DNA of 64,000 nt from Sphingobacterium humi (lineage in GTDB: Bacteria; Bacteroidota; Bacteroidia; Sphingobacteriales; Sphingobacteriaceae), in assembly GCF_009768885.1 (NCBI RefSeq), contig NZ_WSQA01000011.1, positions 62,001-126,000 of the forward strand, in the 5' to 3' direction. The notes below the pieces were generated by a model, which did not search any database, was not told where the DNA came from, and worked only from the letters and a program-made list of their open reading frames with translations. Position 1 is the stretch's first letter; every line of letters starts with the position of its first letter. Position numbers and translations under genes: made by a program. Shown piece by piece: positions 55,750 to 63,654 of the stretch.

Positions 55750-55772
55750 AGGAACCTTTTTTAATAGGGTGA

Positions 55773-55803
55773 GAAAAAAAAGAGGAGGTCTAACGCCTCC
55801 TCC
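55773..55803 (-). terminator. Rho-independent terminator of the peroxiredoxin gene
   Basis: On the minus strand GAGGAGG-CGTTAGA-CCTCCTC followed by T7, 16 bases beyond the stop codon. It probably attenuates rather than fully separates the downstream thioredoxin operon. Confidence 0.85.
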
Positions 55804-55818
55804 TATTTTAAGCGTTTA

Positions 55819-56451
55819 TTAGTTTTGAGATAGGTAAGAAGCAACGCCCTCACGAGTAGCGTTCATTGCGTCTTTTCCTTCTTCCCAGTTCGCAGGACAA
55901 ACCTCGCCGTGGGTTTGAACGTGCGTATAAGCATCGATTAAACGGATATATTCTTTCACGTTACGGCCTAATGGCATATCATTTACCGATTCGTGGAATA
56001 CTTTACCTGTTTCGTCGATTAAGTAAGTCGCGCGGTAAGAAACAGCTGATCCTTCTACTAATGTTCCGTATTCAGGATGCTCTACTTCTTTCATTTCTAG
56101 GATGCCCAATACACTAGAAAGGTTGCGGTTTGTGTCAGCAATTAAAGGGTACTCTACACCTTCAATACCACCGTTATCTTTTGCGGTGTTTAACCAAGCA
56201 AAGTGAACCTCTGCAGAGTCACATGATGCACCAACTAATAGGGTGTTTCTTTTCTCAAATTCAGCAGCTGCTTCTTGGAAAGCGTGAAGCTCCGTCGGAC
56301 ATACGAAAGTGAAGTCTTTTGGATACCAGAACAACAATACTTTTTTGTTTTCTTGTTGCGCTTTCTCAAATAAATTTAATGTAAAGTTGTCGCCTAAATA
56401 ATCAATTGCATCAACTGTAATGCTCGGGAAATTTTTACCTGTAAAACTCAT
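55819..56451 (-). CDS. 2-Cys peroxiredoxin (AhpC/Prx1 type)
   Basis: 210 residues. The peroxidatic cysteine is C51 in FTFVCPTELHAF, and the resolving cysteine is in HGEVCPANWEEG near the C-terminus, the typical 2-Cys pattern. It reduces hydrogen and organic peroxides in the cytosol, with the neighbouring thioredoxin as a plausible donor. ATG 56451 (MSFTGKNFPS) is preferred to an upstream in-frame ATG, which lies before the -7 box at 56477-56484. Confidence 0.95.
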   Translation of the reverse strand: MSFTGKNFPSITVDAIDYLGDNFTLNLFEKAQQENKKVLLFWYPKDFTFVCPTELHAFQEAAAEFEKRNTLLVGASCDSAEVHFAWLNTAKDNGGIEGVEYPLIADTNRNLSSVLGILEMKEVEHPEYGTLVEGSAVSYRATYLIDETGKVFHESVNDMPLGRNVKEYIRLIDAYTHVQTHGEVCPANWEEGKDAMNATREGVASYLSQN

Positions 56452-56476
56452 AATATTATTCTTTTCTTTTGTGCCA

Positions 56477-56484
56477 CAAAGATA
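56477..56484 (-). promoter_or_regulatory. TATCTTTG -7 box of the peroxiredoxin gene
   Basis: On the minus strand TATCTTTG lies 25 bases before the ATG at 56451, giving a short leader; it also argues against the upstream in-frame start. Confidence 0.5.
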
Positions 56485-56716
56485 CACTTTTTTAAGCCTC
56501 CTTTTTATTGATAATCTTTATCTAGTATTGGTTTTGTCTATATGAGACAAGGGTCATTTATAAGTATGAGCTATATCACTAATCGCTTGTTTATTGGTAA
56601 TGAGTGCTTAAGCTTTTTCTTCATTTAGCCTATGAATTGTATGCTGGTTTTAAGCTATAATAAAGAAAATTGGAAATCGCGAAATATAGACAGGAAATAA
56701 GGAAGTGAAATTAATA

Positions 56717-56747
56717 TTTGCACATTTTTATTAAAATGCTAGTTTTG
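56717..56747 (+). promoter_or_regulatory. Canonical TTTG-N19-TAGTTTTG promoter of tRNA-Arg
   Basis: TTTG 56717-56720, a 19-base spacer and TAGTTTTG 56740-56747. Only 6 bases separate the box from the first base of the mature tRNA, so transcription probably begins at or next to the 5' end of the tRNA. Confidence 0.75.
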
Positions 56748-56753
56748 CTTCGC

Positions 56754-56825
56754 GGCCCTGTAGTTCAACGGATAGAATAGATGTTTCCTAAACATTTGAT
56801 AGCAGTTCGATTCTGCTCGGGGCTA
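56754..56825 (+). tRNA. tRNA-Arg (anticodon CCU)
   Basis: Full cloverleaf: acceptor GGCCCUG pairs with CGGGGCU (two G-U pairs), D stem GUUC/GAAU, anticodon stem GAUGU/ACAUU with loop UUCCUAA (anticodon CCU, decoding AGG), variable UGAU, T stem AGCAG/CUGCU with loop UUCGAUU, discriminator A. No CCA is encoded, as usual in Bacteroidota. A promoter precedes it and a terminator follows 5 bases later. It borders an accessory region and is a frequent integration target class, but no duplicated 3' end was found. Confidence 0.96.
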
Positions 56826-56830
56826 CTTAA

Positions 56831-56863
56831 GGAGACACCATATACAGGTTGTCTCCTTTTTTT
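56831..56863 (+). terminator. Rho-independent terminator of tRNA-Arg
   Basis: GGAGACA (56831-56837) pairs with TGTCTCC (56850-56856), with additional CC/GG pairs inside, followed by seven T. Confidence 0.88.
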
Positions 56864-57247
56864 ATGCCCATAAAAATCTGTGGCCCAAACTGTTAATGTT
56901 GGGTCATTTATAGTTCGATATTATGGGTGAAATCTGTAGACTTTTGTTGAAGACTAACTTAAAAACACACTCTACTATTGCATTAAGACCTTTTTTTTAA
57001 AGTTCGATTTCTCATGTGGGATGGGGTTGCAAAGCTGAGTAATGAGTTTATTAGCCAGTTTGGAACGAAATGTGGTGGCTACTTTGGCAGAAATCTACAC
57101 ACTAAGAGCAGGTTATTCTTAGCTCTTTGCTATGTCTAAAATTTCGGGCGGCCCGTGACACGCAATAATTTTTAGAAAATGAATTAAACTCCTGTCAAAT
57201 TCAATCCCACAGTATATTTTTAAATGAATTATACATAGTATTTTTCG
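56864..57247. other. Non-coding gap after the tRNA terminator
   Basis: About 380 bases without a supportable gene. I see no integrase, direct repeat of the tRNA end, or promoter with both boxes. It is the left border of the accessory block that begins with the DUF6602 gene. Confidence 0.5.
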
Positions 57248-58237
57248 CTACTTGTCCTCAGGATTCCCGTTAAGAACTCTATCTAGCTCCTCCCGATACC
57301 TTTTTACATCCTCTGGGTTAGCGTAGGTTGTACTTACAGCGCTTCCATTTTCCCAATCTGTTGTACCAAAAGCATACATGCTAGATAAGGCGTACGGCTT
57401 GTAAGTACCTTTTAATAGTGCTATGATGTCGAAGGCAAATTCCGAGAAGTAAGTTTCCGAGTGAGTTATTCTTGCTCTTAAATGGTATTTGCCGACTTTT
57501 TTGCATTTGGAGTGCGCCCAAAAGAGCAGGGAGTTGCGCCATGGTTCTTCTTCATCATACAGATACTCGAACAAAATCTTTCCACTGGAATATTTTTCGT
57601 GCGATTCTGGACGAAGGATGTAGCCGCCATAAAATCCTCTAAGGTCTGAACCATCTAAATAGGCATCGAGTGCTGCAAAATCTTTTTCATTGCTTTTGTG
57701 CAATTCAAAGAAAACAGTTGCACAAAAGAAAGTTTTGGGCAGATAAAATCTATAGTCATGGACTGAAGGTTTAGGGATCCCCATCAACGGTCTCAATTTC
57801 CTCAAATGCTCGACAACCTGTTTTACACTTTTTTTATTGAACACGGACTTTACCTCGATTACCCCATACACGTATTCGACAGGGATGGCCCGTGATCTAC
57901 CCGAGTCAGAAGAGTCTGGATTGTCCTCCACCCAAAGAATGGGCGATTCCATCTGGTCATAGATGATTACATCATAATGCACCATGTGCTCGGAGTTAGG
58001 AATACCCTGTGAGACAATATAGCCAGAGGTGACGGCATATCGCTTTGGTAGGAAGTTGGTCAGCCAACTGCGAAACTCAGCCTCAGCAACATTACCGTGT
58101 TCGGTCTGTACCGCTCTTTTACGGCTCTTCTCACGCGCCCTATCGTATGCCGCTAACATTTCATCTCTTGCCATTAGGAACTGTTTCCAGCCCTGATTAG
58201 GTGCCTGTATCTTCATTGTAGGAATACCTTTCGCCAT
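57248..58237 (-). CDS. DUF6602 domain protein, PD-(D/E)XK nuclease-like
   Basis: 329 residues, soluble. The DUF6602 pattern is visible: RAREKSRKRAVQTEHGNVAE, FRSWLTNFLPKRYAV, YDVIIYDQ (about 88-95) and VYGVIEVKSVFNKKS (about 121-135). The spacing of acidic D-x-x-I-Y-D and E-V-K resembles a PD-(D/E)XK nuclease core, suggesting DNA or RNA cleavage; that is inference. It lies in the accessory region next to a PHP/SMC-like ATPase and DarTG, which points to a defence role. A TAATTTTG -7 box is at 58264-58271. The 170-base gap to the ATPase gene contains a short coding-like tail. Confidence 0.7.
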   Translation of the reverse strand: MAKGIPTMKIQAPNQGWKQFLMARDEMLAAYDRAREKSRKRAVQTEHGNVAEAEFRSWLTNFLPKRYAVTSGYIVSQGIPNSEHMVHYDVIIYDQMESPILWVEDNPDSSDSGRSRAIPVEYVYGVIEVKSVFNKKSVKQVVEHLRKLRPLMGIPKPSVHDYRFYLPKTFFCATVFFELHKSNEKDFAALDAYLDGSDLRGFYGGYILRPESHEKYSSGKILFEYLYDEEEPWRNSLLFWAHSKCKKVGKYHLRARITHSETYFSEFAFDIIALLKGTYKPYALSSMYAFGTTDWENGSAVSTTYANPEDVKRYREELDRVLNGNPEDK

Positions 58238-58410
58238 TAAATTTAACTGTACACACTAATTTACAAAATTAAAACACAAAATGCAGGAGTGATCAATTCA
58301 GCATTGTACCATCAGTGTTCAAGTCCAAACCCTCCAAGGCTTGCTTCAGCAGCGTTGCTAAGTATATCCATTTGTATCGATTATTACAGTTTTTATAGGG
58401 TCATATCACT

Positions 58411-61311
58411 TTACTTAAATCCATATTTCTTTTCCCTGTACTGAAAAGCTGCTTCACCGCCTTCCAAAATATCACAAACATGTTCTCTGATACCCATTTG
58501 TTTCAGAATGCCAACATTTGACGGTACTTTGAAAGTGTTTTCTAAAGCGCCCGAAATATATTCGAACTGAAATTTTTCATTTGATTTCCCTTTGTCTTGT
58601 CCATTCTGATTAGCAACAATCACCTGTTCAGCATCCGTAGAAACAACTAAATTTGCATTGTGTGTGACCAATAAGATTTGGCGCTGAATCTTTTTGCTCT
58701 TTACAAATTCATTTAGGTCATTAAAAATGGTTCTGTTATCCAAGTTATCTTCTGGTTGATCAATTAGAATTGGATGTTCGGCATTACTCAAATGTAGAAT
58801 GATTTGCATAAGCACCAGCCCCCGTTTTCCTGGAGACATTTGGAGGATGTCATCACCATTATAAATAATATTGTACCTAAATTTAAAATTATCTTTGAGA
58901 AGTTGCAGTATTGCTTCTTTAGCCCCAAACCCTGATTTAAACTTTATGTTATGTTTTTCTGACGACCAAACTTTATCATAAATGACCTCGATATTTTTAA
59001 CATGGGTAGCCTCATCATAAACGTAATCATTTGCAGTATTAAAGCACGATCCAAAAATTGCATTGAAATTCGACCTTCCATCTAATAAACTGCAGAATCC
59101 ATTTTGAAAAGAAGATAAATCTAATTCTAAGGTAGTCTTTAAAATAAGTCCATTTCCAATTTCCGAAAGGGCGGGCTTAGAAATTTCTGTAAGAATTCTA
59201 TTATAAGCATTTAATAACTTGCCAGTGCCTGCTAAAATTGTACCTTTTAGCAATTTGCCATAATCGGCAATCTTCTGCAATTGTTTTTGCTTTTCATCTA
59301 TCTGCTTTATCTTCCCTTGGTCTTGCTCTAACTTTTCGTTTAGCGTATTTAACAAAACTTGATTGCTGATTTTCGCGTTGAAAGGGGTAAATTTGTTATT
59401 AAGGTCCATTAATGCTTGCGATTTTTTGCTAATCAAGCTATCGAAATTTTCTTTTGCCAAATTATATTTTTGAAGTAAGCTATCGAAGGCCGTATTCAAT
59501 ATTTGCTTATCAGCGTCTAGGTTTTCGTTGAGGTAGTTCTGTGCGTAACGATCACCATCACCATCTAAATCTGTCCAATAAGAAACATTTTCATCAAGAG
59601 TGCTAGCTGTATCAGCTTTAAGTGACTCCAATACGCCTATATAATCTGAAACTTTCTCCTTGTAGTTTTCAACCCTTTCTTTATTTTTTGTGACAATTTC
59701 TTTTTTCCTTACGAGTTTAGCAAATATTCTGTCCTCCTCGGGAGTAAACCCAGATTTGGATTTCAAATCGTTAATCTCTTTCTGTATTGATAAGATGTTC
59801 GCTTCGATAGCGGCTTTATCACCGATTTCTTTGAGTTCCTTTTGTGCAATCTGGTAATTATCTTTTATAATAAAAATTTCGTTTATACTATTTGATATTT
59901 CAAGATTAATTTCTTGGATTTCTTGAACAACTTCCTCCTTGAACTCTTTAAAATCAGCATTTTGGGTTAAAATGGTGTCCAAAAGCTCAGCTAGCTTTTT
60001 CTCTCCTTTTTGCTCCGCAAGATGGTTAATATACATTTGCGGAACGTAGGTTATCTGGCGGGTTCGGGAGTCGGGATCGTCACTAAGTTTGTTGGCATGA
60101 CCATCCTTCCATACAACTTCGAAGTCAAAATCATTTATCTTACTTTGAAGATTATATTCTTTTTCACCAACGACACCAAGTTTCTCTAATACCTGAATGG
60201 GATCGATTGTTTTGGCGATGTGATACAACAACAAAGACTTTCCGGAGGATTTACCTCCAATAATTACGTTTAAATTGGGATTTAGTTCAACTGGCTCATT
60301 AGAAAAATAATCACCTTGATTGCCAAGAAATCTTATGCTGTCAATAACGTTGTAGTCAGTTTTAGCATCTGGCTTCTCATCCCTAATTAAGACACGGGTA
60401 AGTGGTTCATGAATTACCTGTTTCAAACCATTAAAGGTTGGGTCGGCCTTTATCCATGTAAAACATTTTCCCAACCTATCTTTTTGAGTAAGATTTGTGG
60501 AATTATAATGAGCATCACTACAGTCCAAAAGTAAATTGTTAACTGCTTGTTCAGTCAATTTAGCTTTAGCATTATGACATGCTTCCACCGTCTCAGATGA
60601 AATAAATACAAAATCTACCTTATTAATTACATCTTTTTTTTCAGCTATGCTTTGATCATTCCAAGATAAGCTTTCCCATTCCGTCTTCCCGATTGCCGTT
60701 AAACTATGACCTTTTAGATATGTACTCTCGCTTAGAAGTTTTAAAATATCTTCTTCATCTAAATTTAGGTTATTAAATCCTTCCTCTAGGTCGCTACCGT
60801 AATTTGGTAATTGCTCAGGAGTAACACTTTTCTTTATAGCCGCACCAAGGTCAACTAAGCTATCTCTTGTGATGAGGCCATTCCAGCTAATACCTGTATG
60901 CCCGGGGGAGAGATGATATTTAGAACTGAGGCCGTTCAAGAATTGACTTTCAATTATTTCAGGTTTTAGCTCATCAGAAAAAATTACATGGAAATTAATT
61001 CTTTTAAAATCCTTATGACCGGCGAACTTTTTCACTCTAAATTCAACAACAGGTAGTATCGTTTTGATATTTTTGAGTCGACCGGATGCCTTATACTCCA
61101 AGACCTTTTTGTATCCTTCAATAAATAAGTAGTCGTTTATACCTATCACTTGAAATTCTTCGGGTAAAGATTCTAAGTCAGAAATGAAAGTTTCCCACTT
61201 ATCATCTATATCACTTCCATTGAAATGTTGTATTAAGGAATAGGGTGTATGTATGTGTAGATCCCACTTTCGCCATTCAGAACCTTTGGGGTAAGAAATA
61301 TCATTACTCAT
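58411..61311 (-). CDS. TrlF-type protein: PHP domain plus SMC-like AAA ATPase
   Basis: 966 residues. The N-terminus is a PHP metallophosphoesterase-like domain: WDLHIHTPYS with the HxH pair H19/H21, then NDYLFIEGYKK and LDCSDAHYNS. The rest is an ABC/SMC-type ATPase: Walker A VIIGGKSSGKSLLL (about 350), a long coiled coil (about 460-700), signature SPGKRGLVLM, Walker B PILIDQPEDNLDN (about 849) and the D-loop/His switch LLVTHNANLVV. Such PHP-SMC fusions are found in defence islands. I start at ATG 61311 (MSNDISYPKG); the upstream in-frame ATG adds a hydrophobic stretch outside the family. Its partner DUF6602 gene follows in the same direction. Mechanism unknown. Confidence 0.85.
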   Translation of the reverse strand: MSNDISYPKGSEWRKWDLHIHTPYSLIQHFNGSDIDDKWETFISDLESLPEEFQVIGINDYLFIEGYKKVLEYKASGRLKNIKTILPVVEFRVKKFAGHKDFKRINFHVIFSDELKPEIIESQFLNGLSSKYHLSPGHTGISWNGLITRDSLVDLGAAIKKSVTPEQLPNYGSDLEEGFNNLNLDEEDILKLLSESTYLKGHSLTAIGKTEWESLSWNDQSIAEKKDVINKVDFVFISSETVEACHNAKAKLTEQAVNNLLLDCSDAHYNSTNLTQKDRLGKCFTWIKADPTFNGLKQVIHEPLTRVLIRDEKPDAKTDYNVIDSIRFLGNQGDYFSNEPVELNPNLNVIIGGKSSGKSLLLYHIAKTIDPIQVLEKLGVVGEKEYNLQSKINDFDFEVVWKDGHANKLSDDPDSRTRQITYVPQMYINHLAEQKGEKKLAELLDTILTQNADFKEFKEEVVQEIQEINLEISNSINEIFIIKDNYQIAQKELKEIGDKAAIEANILSIQKEINDLKSKSGFTPEEDRIFAKLVRKKEIVTKNKERVENYKEKVSDYIGVLESLKADTASTLDENVSYWTDLDGDGDRYAQNYLNENLDADKQILNTAFDSLLQKYNLAKENFDSLISKKSQALMDLNNKFTPFNAKISNQVLLNTLNEKLEQDQGKIKQIDEKQKQLQKIADYGKLLKGTILAGTGKLLNAYNRILTEISKPALSEIGNGLILKTTLELDLSSFQNGFCSLLDGRSNFNAIFGSCFNTANDYVYDEATHVKNIEVIYDKVWSSEKHNIKFKSGFGAKEAILQLLKDNFKFRYNIIYNGDDILQMSPGKRGLVLMQIILHLSNAEHPILIDQPEDNLDNRTIFNDLNEFVKSKKIQRQILLVTHNANLVVSTDAEQVIVANQNGQDKGKSNEKFQFEYISGALENTFKVPSNVGILKQMGIREHVCDILEGGEAAFQYREKKYGFK

Positions 61312-61743
61312 AAAGCATTTAATTTCTACTAAATTAGGGTAAAATAATGACATTAGTAATTCTCAAAACTAGTCACGTTATGATTGTATCAGTATATTAA
61401 TTATTCAAGTAAATTCTTTGCATCCGAGATCGCTTCATAATCTTCAACGAGGTTAGACTTTCCGCAACTGCACCCTACGGAAAAATGCTCAGCTATCGCT
61501 GGGCATTTTTAGTATTTAGTAGGGAGTATTGAGTATTTAGAACTATGGCAAGACTGCTCTGTCGGAATTAGAGGCTATAAAAAGGCAGGTTTATTCGTAG
61601 ACAGTTATTCTGAGCAATAATTAAAATAAAGGATATTCACCCAGAAATAAAGAATCCCAAATAACTAAAAAATGATATCTTGAAATTCCGTGATATTAAC
61701 GTAATATGGGATCTCAATATTAAGTGTAGAATACTATGAGGCT
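61312..61743. other. Gap between TrlF and darG genes
   Basis: About 430 bases of AT-rich DNA without a supportable gene. It contains the hairpin at 61482-61510 and short direct repeats of AGTATTTAG near 61511-61545. A stretch around 61420-61475 resembles a broken tRNA 3' half but does not fold as one. Confidence 0.5.
61482..61510. terminator. Bidirectional terminator hairpin
   Basis: AAAATGCTCAGC and GCTGGGCATTTTT form a 12-bp stem (one G-T pair) with loop TATC, with T-rich ends on both strands. It lies about 235 bases beyond the darG stop on the minus strand. Confidence 0.7.
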
Positions 61744-62802
61744 TTAAAAAGATTGAGTTTCAAATGTAGTTTTATAATGATTTAAATAATTTAATACTTT
61801 TTCGACGATATCCCGTTTAAATAACTGTGTTTTTCGATCATTCCAGTTCTGTATCGAGCGCATAATATCATTAATTGTTGCTTTAGGATTTTCATATAGA
61901 ATAAAATCAACAGTAGCTAATATTTCAAGAGAAAGTTCCGAAGAAAAGCTAGAAATAAACTTTGCCATACTCTTTACAATGGCTGTCTCTTCACTTTTCA
62001 TTTTATTATTAACATAAAAATTAACTTCATCCCACTTCTCATAATTTAATTGAAGGGGTTCAAAAGCCTTAAATTCCCCTTGTTCTAAACCTTTTAAGTA
62101 AGTTCCATTTAAATAGTATAATACTTTTTCAACACCAATAGCATAAGGTCCGTATTTATAAGGAATAAATTGCAAATTCAATTTTTGTCCTTTTCTTTGA
62201 AGGAAATAAGCCAATTTATTTGCCGCAAAAATAGTAGCATATTCGCCTAAACTTTCAAAAACAAATAAAACATATAAAAGAGAAGCTCTAGCAGGAGTTA
62301 GTTTCACTTCCTTCTTTTGTTCTTGTTTTTGTAATATTGATTTTATTTCTCTATTTGGCTCATATAGGTAAATATCAACTTCAAGATCTGCTAATTTTTC
62401 ATAGATCATTTCTTTTACAATTGTCCAGTCCAACCCCCCATTACCACAACCCAGTGGAGGTATAGCAATACTGTCAATTTCCTTATTGATAATTAATTCC
62501 TTTAGAGACTCTAACCCTAATTCTATATATCCATAATTGGACTTCTGCCTCCAGTGGGTTTTGGTTGGAAAATTAATTATTAATTTTTTACCCGTTTGCA
62601 AACTACTATCCCACACTGATAAAAGAGTTCCAGGCTTTAAATGCCCATCTTTACAAAAGTTTTTATACTCTTTATGGTTTAAAGAAAAGGTTTCTTTAAA
62701 CTGTAATGCAATACCTTTCCCCATTACTCCGACAGTATTAACCGTATTGACTAAGGCTGTTGCTTCACTTTCAAGTAAATTTCCTGTGCTAAGAGTAATC
62801 AT
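61744..62802 (-). CDS. darG: DarG: macrodomain ADP-ribosylglycohydrolase antitoxin
   Basis: 352 residues. The N-terminal macrodomain (1-155) has VNTVNTVGVMGKGIALQFK (about 17-35), INFPTKTHW and PPLGCGNGGLDW, the DarG signature. The C-terminal part (about 165-352; ARASLLYVLFVFES, FIPYKYGPYA) is the helical domain that binds DarT. DarG removes ADP-ribose from thymidine bases in DNA and sequesters the toxin. It begins 2 bases after the darT stop codon, the typical toxin-first order. Confidence 0.93.
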   Translation of the reverse strand: MITLSTGNLLESEATALVNTVNTVGVMGKGIALQFKETFSLNHKEYKNFCKDGHLKPGTLLSVWDSSLQTGKKLIINFPTKTHWRQKSNYGYIELGLESLKELIINKEIDSIAIPPLGCGNGGLDWTIVKEMIYEKLADLEVDIYLYEPNREIKSILQKQEQKKEVKLTPARASLLYVLFVFESLGEYATIFAANKLAYFLQRKGQKLNLQFIPYKYGPYAIGVEKVLYYLNGTYLKGLEQGEFKAFEPLQLNYEKWDEVNFYVNNKMKSEETAIVKSMAKFISSFSSELSLEILATVDFILYENPKATINDIMRSIQNWNDRKTQLFKRDIVEKVLNYLNHYKTTFETQSF

Positions 62803-62804
62803 TT

Positions 62805-63443
62805 TTAAAAATAATAGTTTTGTTGTACTTCAACTAAAAGCTGGACTTTATGTTGTGCAAGTATATTATCGACAGTCCTTTTAGCTTCATCATTATAAAC
62901 GTATATAGAATCAATATATTCTAGTGGAACATGGTTTTGAACTAAAAATTCAGCTTGATATCTACGAGGTTTATCTGTGTCATCTCCTTTCTTGGAGAAA
63001 TCACAATTTATTATTATCGCCCAATCTACTTGGTTTATATATGTTATATCATTAAAATGATCGGTAATAAAAGTGTTCGCTTGACCATTTGTAAAGAACC
63101 ATTTTGGAAGCGTTATTAACTTTTTTATTTCGCATCTTAAAACCATTATTTCTGAAGGATGCCTCTTCGGAACTAAAGGGCTTTGGTATCCTGTTTGAAT
63201 ATTAAATAACATTATTGATTTTGGAGTAAAATAAAATGATACATATTCTCCAATAGTTTTATAATCGGGAAGCTTTACCTCAGTACTGGCTCTAAAATCA
63301 ATTATGGATGGATTACCAATGTTAACATAATTTTCATTGTAGTTAACCTGATTTTTTGAAACTAACCCATCACGAAGAATAAGTGGTAAATTATTAATAT
63401 GAACTATCCTATAACAATATTGCTTACTCTCATTTATATTCAT
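62805..63443 (-). CDS. darT: DarT: ssDNA thymidine ADP-ribosyltransferase toxin (DUF4433)
   Basis: 212 residues. The N-terminal NAD-binding motif CYRIVHINNLPLILRDG (about 10-26), STEVKLPDYKTIGEYVSFYFTPKS (in parts), and the C-terminal RRYQAEFLV with the catalytic glutamate E165 match DarT. It modifies thymidine in single-stranded DNA with ADP-ribose, blocking replication; DarTG systems also defend against phages. Operon with darG. The order, spacing and intact catalytic residue suggest a functional pair. Confidence 0.92.
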   Translation of the reverse strand: MNINESKQYCYRIVHINNLPLILRDGLVSKNQVNYNENYVNIGNPSIIDFRASTEVKLPDYKTIGEYVSFYFTPKSIMLFNIQTGYQSPLVPKRHPSEIMVLRCEIKKLITLPKWFFTNGQANTFITDHFNDITYINQVDWAIIINCDFSKKGDDTDKPRRYQAEFLVQNHVPLEYIDSIYVYNDEAKRTVDNILAQHKVQLLVEVQQNYYF

Positions 63444-63554
63444 TGTGAAATGTAAAAATAGAAACTTTAAGTAATATACTGAAATCTTCGATTATATATT
63501 AAGGAAATGAATATTGTGCTGGGGCACTGGAACAAGCGACCTTTGATTTCTTTT

Positions 63555-63563
63555 CCCCCCCCC
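63555..63563. repeat. Poly(C) tract of nine, upstream of an outer-membrane receptor gene
   Basis: Nine consecutive C in an AT-rich gap, 91 bases before the ATG at 63655. Homopolymer G/C tracts of this length are slip-prone in bacteria, so it could alter promoter spacing. Confidence 0.6.
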
Positions 63564-63654
63564 TCAATTGTCTATTTGAAAAAACAATGGTATAATTTGC
63601 TAATCCCTTCCTCAACTTTCCGCTCCTTTTCTACTTTTGGAAAAACTAAACCAA

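Noticed and set aside
61415..61480. tRNA-like stretch containing CTTCATAA and ending CAACTGCACC before a hairpin
   Set aside because: It resembles the anticodon loop and 3' end of a tRNA, but the variable region is too short, the T stem has mismatches and there is no 5' half. It may be a decayed fragment or chance.
61711..61743. Possible attR repeat of the tRNA-Arg 3' end near darG or 63.5 kb
   Set aside because: No stretch matching the T-arm/acceptor end of the tRNA (56800-56825) was found to the right of the accessory block.
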